The notes beneath the pieces are model-generated. The model made no database searches, was not told the DNA's origin, and saw only the letters and a list, made by a program, of their open reading frames with translations. The position numbers and the translations under genes are program-made. DNA of 64,000 nt. It comes from Ustilago trichophora (taxonomy: Eukaryota; Basidiomycota; Ustilaginomycetes; Ustilaginales; Ustilaginaceae). Shown one piece after another: positions 60,205-64,000 of the stretch. The first letter of the stretch is position 1. Each line of letters begins with the position of its first letter. The stretch is from assembly GCA_900323505.1 (NCBI GenBank), contig OOIN01000002.1:1488001-1552000 (forward strand), in the 5' to 3' direction.

Positions 60205-60721
60205 TAGTATACTGTAACCTCTCGTATTAATTCATGACCAAATATCGAGAGTGCAACAAGAGCAGAAGATGAAAACAACAAAGAGAAAAAAAGAAAAAGG
60301 AAAGGGGAAAAAAAAAAGTAGTACATAGTGGAAAGATAATTGGAAACGGGCGTGATACAGCATGCAAAACTAGTCTATAGCTTGAAGGATTTGCGTGAGA
60401 TGTAATGGTACAATGAGTAGCTTTTCAGGCTTGGATTAGAATGTGCTGTTGCAGGACTGATGTCTGAAGGAAACAAAACGGCCCAGTTTGGTGGTGGTTG
60501 CTGCCGAGAATTGGTGCTGTTCTCAACCGCGGCTCGAACAAAGGTATTGGAATGTTTCGGTGCCAACGTGAGATGCTGCCTTAAGAAAGAAGAAAGTCGC
60601 GGGGGACTATGCCGCGCTGCTCTTGCCGCTGCTCTTTCAACGCCTTGAAGAAGCCGTCGCAGCACTGCAGATGGTGCGATTGCTGGCTCGCTAGAGAACG
60701 TCGAGTTGTGTCGAAGAGTGT
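60205..60721. other. 3' flank of the homeodomain gene
   Basis: A 517-base spacer between the element and the homeodomain gene stop. It holds a TATACTGTA motif (60208-60216) and a purine-rich A/G stretch (60275-60320). No gene is supported. Confidence 0.5.
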
Positions 60722-62863
60722 CTATTCGTTGGGCCCAGGGCTGTTGCTATCATCCCTAAACGCAGCCTTGACCTGTGCAGCTGTTGACCCACCCGGGCTT
60801 CCGTTTGCACCCGTTGGCAACAAAATCCTTCTCCTTGCGTTGATAAACCAATTGGAAACCTGCGACAGCGTGAGACCCGTCATACTGCACAATGATCGCT
60901 TTTCGTCCTCTGTAGGATAAGGGTGACTAGCGTGCTCCAACAACCACGATTTCAGCAAATCTGTAACAGGTTTGGGCAGCTTGCCACGACGACGCGGTGG
61001 AGGAGCGATACCTGCAGATGGTCCAGGTGGTACATGGGTGTTGGGGATGGGCATGGGTCGACCCATACCTCCGGCTCTCATGTGCATGTCACGAGGATCG
61101 TGGGGCATGTAGTCGCTGGGGCCGTAGGGGCTCGCTGCGTAAGGGACGCGCGAGTCGTGGTGTCTTGCTGCTCCGTTGTGTGGGTGCGGTTGCATAGGCG
61201 CCATACCAGGGGAAGGGATGGGAAGCGGACCAGCGCCGTTGGTTGACTTGACAGGCATTCCCGGTGGAGGGTAGGATCCAGCATGAGGTGATCCGTATGG
61301 GTCGTAATAGGTATCCGAATATCGACCCTTGCCACCACTTGCAGGAACAGCAGAGCCGAGCGGGCCGTGGTAGTATTCGTCCATCTCTGGATCTTGTATG
61401 CGTTCGCGGGCAAAGTACAAGCGGCGGTCTGGATAGAATGGTTCCGAGTACGCATGTGGTTCCGGCGTCGGGCTCATACGTTCAGCGTGAGAAGCTTCCA
61501 GTGGTGGTGTGTATCGACCAGAGCTGCGCGATGGTGCCGGCGCTGGGTAGCGTGATGGGGGAGCGGCACGAGACGACAGCGGTGGCAACACTGGGCGTGC
61601 ATCCGAAACAAATGGGGGTGGCGATTGCGGACGTCGCATGTACGAAGCATGTGGAGCGCTACGTGCGTAAGGGTCCTGCGATGGTGGTACCCGTGCAGGT
61701 GGAAGTGCTTGGCGAGGAGCATACGAAGGCGAGCGAGGCGAGGGTCCAGGGCTGTAGCGGTCGGATCTACGTGACACGGGAAAAGGGTGACCAGACGGTG
61801 TGGCGGCTGAATCATATCCCCGGTGGTAGGCAGTTCGCGATGTGGAAGGCGAAGCAGGATGGGCATGGCGTGGAGAGTAGCGCGGATCGTCGATACGCTG
61901 GTCAACGTAGCGGCCCGAGTATGATGCATCACGTGAGTACGAACCAGGATAGGCACGCTCTGGAGACTCGGCGCGGTCCCTTCTGTAGTAAGCACTTTCA
62001 GGATAGCCGGCGCGAGACGAATAATCTGCAGGAGCCCAAGCGTTGCCGTTCCTGTCGAGACGGTCTGGCATGGCACGTCTGGTTCCCATATCCGAAGAGA
62101 TGCTGAGCTTGCGCTTGAGTCCCGAACCACCAGGTGGCGAAAGTTCGCGGGGGTCTCGGTAAGCAGCTTCGCGGTACGAGGCTCTTGGACTGCTGACGTA
62201 CTCGCGAGCATAAGCCGAGGAAGCAGCGCCACCAGGAGCACCAGATCCAGAGGCGGAGACTGCAGCCGATGGTGGTAGTGGTGGTAAACCAGGTCGGCGG
62301 CCGGCAGCACGTGGACTGCCTCGATCCGACTGCATGTCCCACTCTGCTGAATGGTTCGAGATCCTGCCAGCAGGCGAGGCGGGTCGGCGCAGAGAGGGCA
62401 GTGGCGATGCACCACGACGTGCTCCCAGGTCTAATTTGTCGGCGGGATTCATAGGAGCAGAGGAATGATGTGCTGGCCACTCGGTTCGAAGCAGAAGGCG
62501 GTGCTCTGGCTTGGGAATGTCGAGCGCAGCGATTGATGGAAGGTGATCGACGTCGAGGGAGGACGAAGGCTGGAAGGTGGCGGCAGTGCTGACGGAACGA
62601 TGACCAAAGCTAGACACGGAGCTGCGGTCGAATGAGTGTTCGGAGGAACGGGTGGAGGCAGCAAAGGGCGAGCTGTGACGATCGTCGGAAGAAGAGTGAG
62701 GGCCTGGCGTGCTGAGGATGGAGCTGATGCGGGGCGAACGGTCTGCTGCGGTGACGGGTTTGCTTCTCAGGTGAGGGGTGTTTGTGATGCTGGGCAGACG
62801 AGGAGAAGCCTGCTGCTGTTCGCGAACGCTACTGATGGGCCTGGATGTGAGCGAGCTGACCAT
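60722..62863 (-). CDS. TALE-class (KN-type) homeodomain transcription factor
   Basis: 713 residues from ATG 62863 (MVSSLTSRPISSVREQQQ). The frame is open 15 codons further, but without an ATG. The first 600 residues are Ser/Pro/Arg/Tyr-rich and disordered, with many RYSP/YxRD repeats. The homeodomain lies at about 624-683 near the C terminus. Its first helix (VTDLLKSWLLEHA) is followed by the three-residue loop extension SHPYPTEDEK and the recognition helix QVSNWFINARRR, with Ile at position 50, the hallmark of TALE proteins. Relatives in yeasts include Cup9/Tos8, DNA-binding regulators. Smut mating-type bE/bW homeodomain proteins are built differently, with N-terminal homeodomains, so this is not a b-locus gene. 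Targets are unknown. Confidence 0.9.
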   Translation of the reverse strand: MVSSLTSRPISSVREQQQASPRLPSITNTPHLRSKPVTAADRSPRISSILSTPGPHSSSDDRHSSPFAASTRSSEHSFDRSSVSSFGHRSVSTAATFQPSSSLDVDHLPSIAALDIPKPEHRLLLRTEWPAHHSSAPMNPADKLDLGARRGASPLPSLRRPASPAGRISNHSAEWDMQSDRGSPRAAGRRPGLPPLPPSAAVSASGSGAPGGAASSAYAREYVSSPRASYREAAYRDPRELSPPGGSGLKRKLSISSDMGTRRAMPDRLDRNGNAWAPADYSSRAGYPESAYYRRDRAESPERAYPGSYSRDASYSGRYVDQRIDDPRYSPRHAHPASPSTSRTAYHRGYDSAATPSGHPFPVSRRSDRYSPGPSPRSPSYAPRQALPPARVPPSQDPYARSAPHASYMRRPQSPPPFVSDARPVLPPLSSRAAPPSRYPAPAPSRSSGRYTPPLEASHAERMSPTPEPHAYSEPFYPDRRLYFARERIQDPEMDEYYHGPLGSAVPASGGKGRYSDTYYDPYGSPHAGSYPPPGMPVKSTNGAGPLPIPSPGMAPMQPHPHNGAARHHDSRVPYAASPYGPSDYMPHDPRDMHMRAGGMGRPMPIPNTHVPPGPSAGIAPPPRRRGKLPKPVTDLLKSWLLEHASHPYPTEDEKRSLCSMTGLTLSQVSNWFINARRRILLPTGANGSPGGSTAAQVKAAFRDDSNSPGPNE

Positions 62864-63128
62864 ATTGCAACCGGCGATGCCGGAAAGTTGGAGGCTAGAA
62901 CCACGCAAAAGGTGGGTGGCTGGGAAGGTCGAGGTAAGAGACCGGGGCTTCCGTTGATGTTACGCGAGCTGGAGAAAGGTGGCGATCCAAGCTGGCGATC
63001 CAAGGTGGTTATACCGCAAACGTCTGCTGTCGATGGCAACAAGCTGATGGTGGCACAAAGTTGCAAGGACGGTGGTAGTAGAAAATAAGAAAGCAGCCGG
63101 TGCAGATGAGAGAGGATGTGCCAAAGAA

Positions 63129-63156
63129 TGATGTGTGTGTGTGTGTGTGTGTGTGC
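63129..63156. repeat. GT dinucleotide microsatellite
   Basis: About 13 GT units in the homeodomain gene leader. Confidence 0.95.
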
Positions 63157-63287
63157 GATGGGTTGGCAATAAGGCGGATGGCGTTTCGAGAGAAGCCGAA
63201 GAGAATGCGGGTATACTCTGTATGGGAGAGCAAATGACTGTGTCCAGACGAGTCAAAGTCAACAAGCAGAGGCAAGATGGATGAACA

Positions 63288-63322
63288 AACGGACGGATGG
63301 ATGGATGAATGGATGAATGAGC
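63288..63322. repeat. Tetramer repeat GGAT/GAAT
   Basis: Tandem GGAC/GGAT/GAAT units in noncoding sequence upstream of the homeodomain gene. Confidence 0.85.
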
Positions 63323-64000
63323 GAGGGGGACCGAATCGGCGGTGAGGGCCAAGTGGTAGCGGAGGTTGAATATGGGGCAAAGCGGTGATGGAAATGAGAG
63401 AATCAGGTCGAGAAAGAGAGAGGAAGAGAGAATTGAGTGCGACGGATAGAAGGTCAAGAAAAGAGAGGAAAGAGCGAGAGAGAAAGGCGAAGGCGCAGTG
63501 AATAGGCGAATTGGGTGTCAGTTGCCAAAGCAGACAGGCAGGCAAGGCAGTCAAGGCTGAGCTGAGTATGGGTGGCAGAGTAAAGAGAGAACGGAGAAAA
63601 GAGACAGGTGTCGGCGGCGGAGTCAAAAGTTAGAGCGAGAGCAGCTGCGTGGGTGTGGTGACGGAGAAGGAAGGCGAAGAAGGACAAGAAGAAGGACAAG
63701 TAGAAGAAGAACAGAGGACGAGCCAAAAGGGAGAAACAGAGGGCACAACCGAAGCGAGCGGCGTTGTGTTGAGCGTTTGTGGCTGGCTGCTGTCAAAACC
63801 AAAGACAAGGTGTGCCTGTCTGTCCTTCCTGCGATTTACGACACAACCGTCACGTCCACCCAGAACTTTTCAGGGAGAGAGAGAGCAGAGAGACAGAGAG
63901 AGAGGGGAAGAGGCAGAGAGCGACTAACACAGTGCTCCAGAACTCATAAAATCAGAAAACTCAGCGGAGTGTCAAAGGGCCAAGACGAAAAGCCAAGCCA

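Larger units (their letters stand above)
62864..64000 (-). promoter_or_regulatory. Upstream region and leader of the homeodomain gene
   Basis: On the minus strand this is a pyrimidine-rich leader (plus-strand GAGA-rich stretches, 63400-63480, 63590-63730, 63870-63925). It includes a GT microsatellite (about 63129-63156) and GGAT/GAAT tetramer repeats (63288-63322). No gene is supported. Confidence 0.5.

Noticed and set aside
60722..62863. Homeodomain gene as a mating-type b-locus gene
   Set aside because: Single gene with a C-terminal TALE homeodomain. The b locus has divergent paired genes with N-terminal homeodomains.

Overview
The window is nuclear DNA of a basidiomycete, most likely a smut fungus of the Ustilaginaceae (Ustilago, Sporisorium or Pseudozyma type). 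Supporting signs are long, mostly intron-free genes with C/G-ending codons, proteins rich in Ser, Ala and Pro, long CT-rich leaders before start codons, a few short introns crowded at gene ends, and basidiomycete-type regulators (a Msb2-like mucin and a bZIP of the QRAFR type). The genus is an inference. I found no tRNA, rRNA, CRISPR array or prokaryotic feature.

Layout. 0-4 kb: the N-terminal part of a probable MSH5 meiotic mismatch-repair homologue runs off the left edge, followed by an unresolved stretch of broken or intron-rich coding sequence. 4-23 kb: a Zn2Cys6 regulator, a class I/II chitin synthase, a WDR7-type WD40 protein, an alpha/beta hydrolase, a monocarboxylate-type MFS transporter and an F-box-like orphan. 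22.7-27 kb: Mediator subunit Med16. 27-31.7 kb: a gene-poor interval leading into a Msb2-like signalling mucin (31.7-34.9 kb). 35-40.4 kb: signal peptidase subunit SEC11 (two exons), a Rad60/Esc2-like SUMO-like-domain protein and a noncanonical bZIP factor. 42.7-48.1 kb: an Ypk1/Gad8 AGC kinase, tRNA-splicing endonuclease subunit SEN34 and phosphoglucomutase. 50.2-58.9 kb: one 2895-residue PH-domain protein. 59.4-60.2 kb: a non-autonomous Tc1/mariner-like element. 60.7-62.9 kb: a TALE homeodomain protein.

The genes do not form a biosynthetic cluster. Several share a theme of surface sensing, wall and growth control: Msb2 (surface sensor), the Ypk1-type kinase (TORC2 effector controlling wall and membrane stress in known fungi), chitin synthase, and three DNA-binding regulators. 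This grouping is inference from neighbours, not proof of a pathway.

The most unusual signals are noncoding: (i) tandem TACWG pentamers forming palindromes at about 18 places, all outside genes; (ii) the 795-bp element with TA-flanked terminal repeats and nested internal repeats; (iii) two long poly-C tracts each followed by CA repeats; (iv) two heptamer minisatellites upstream of phosphoglucomutase.
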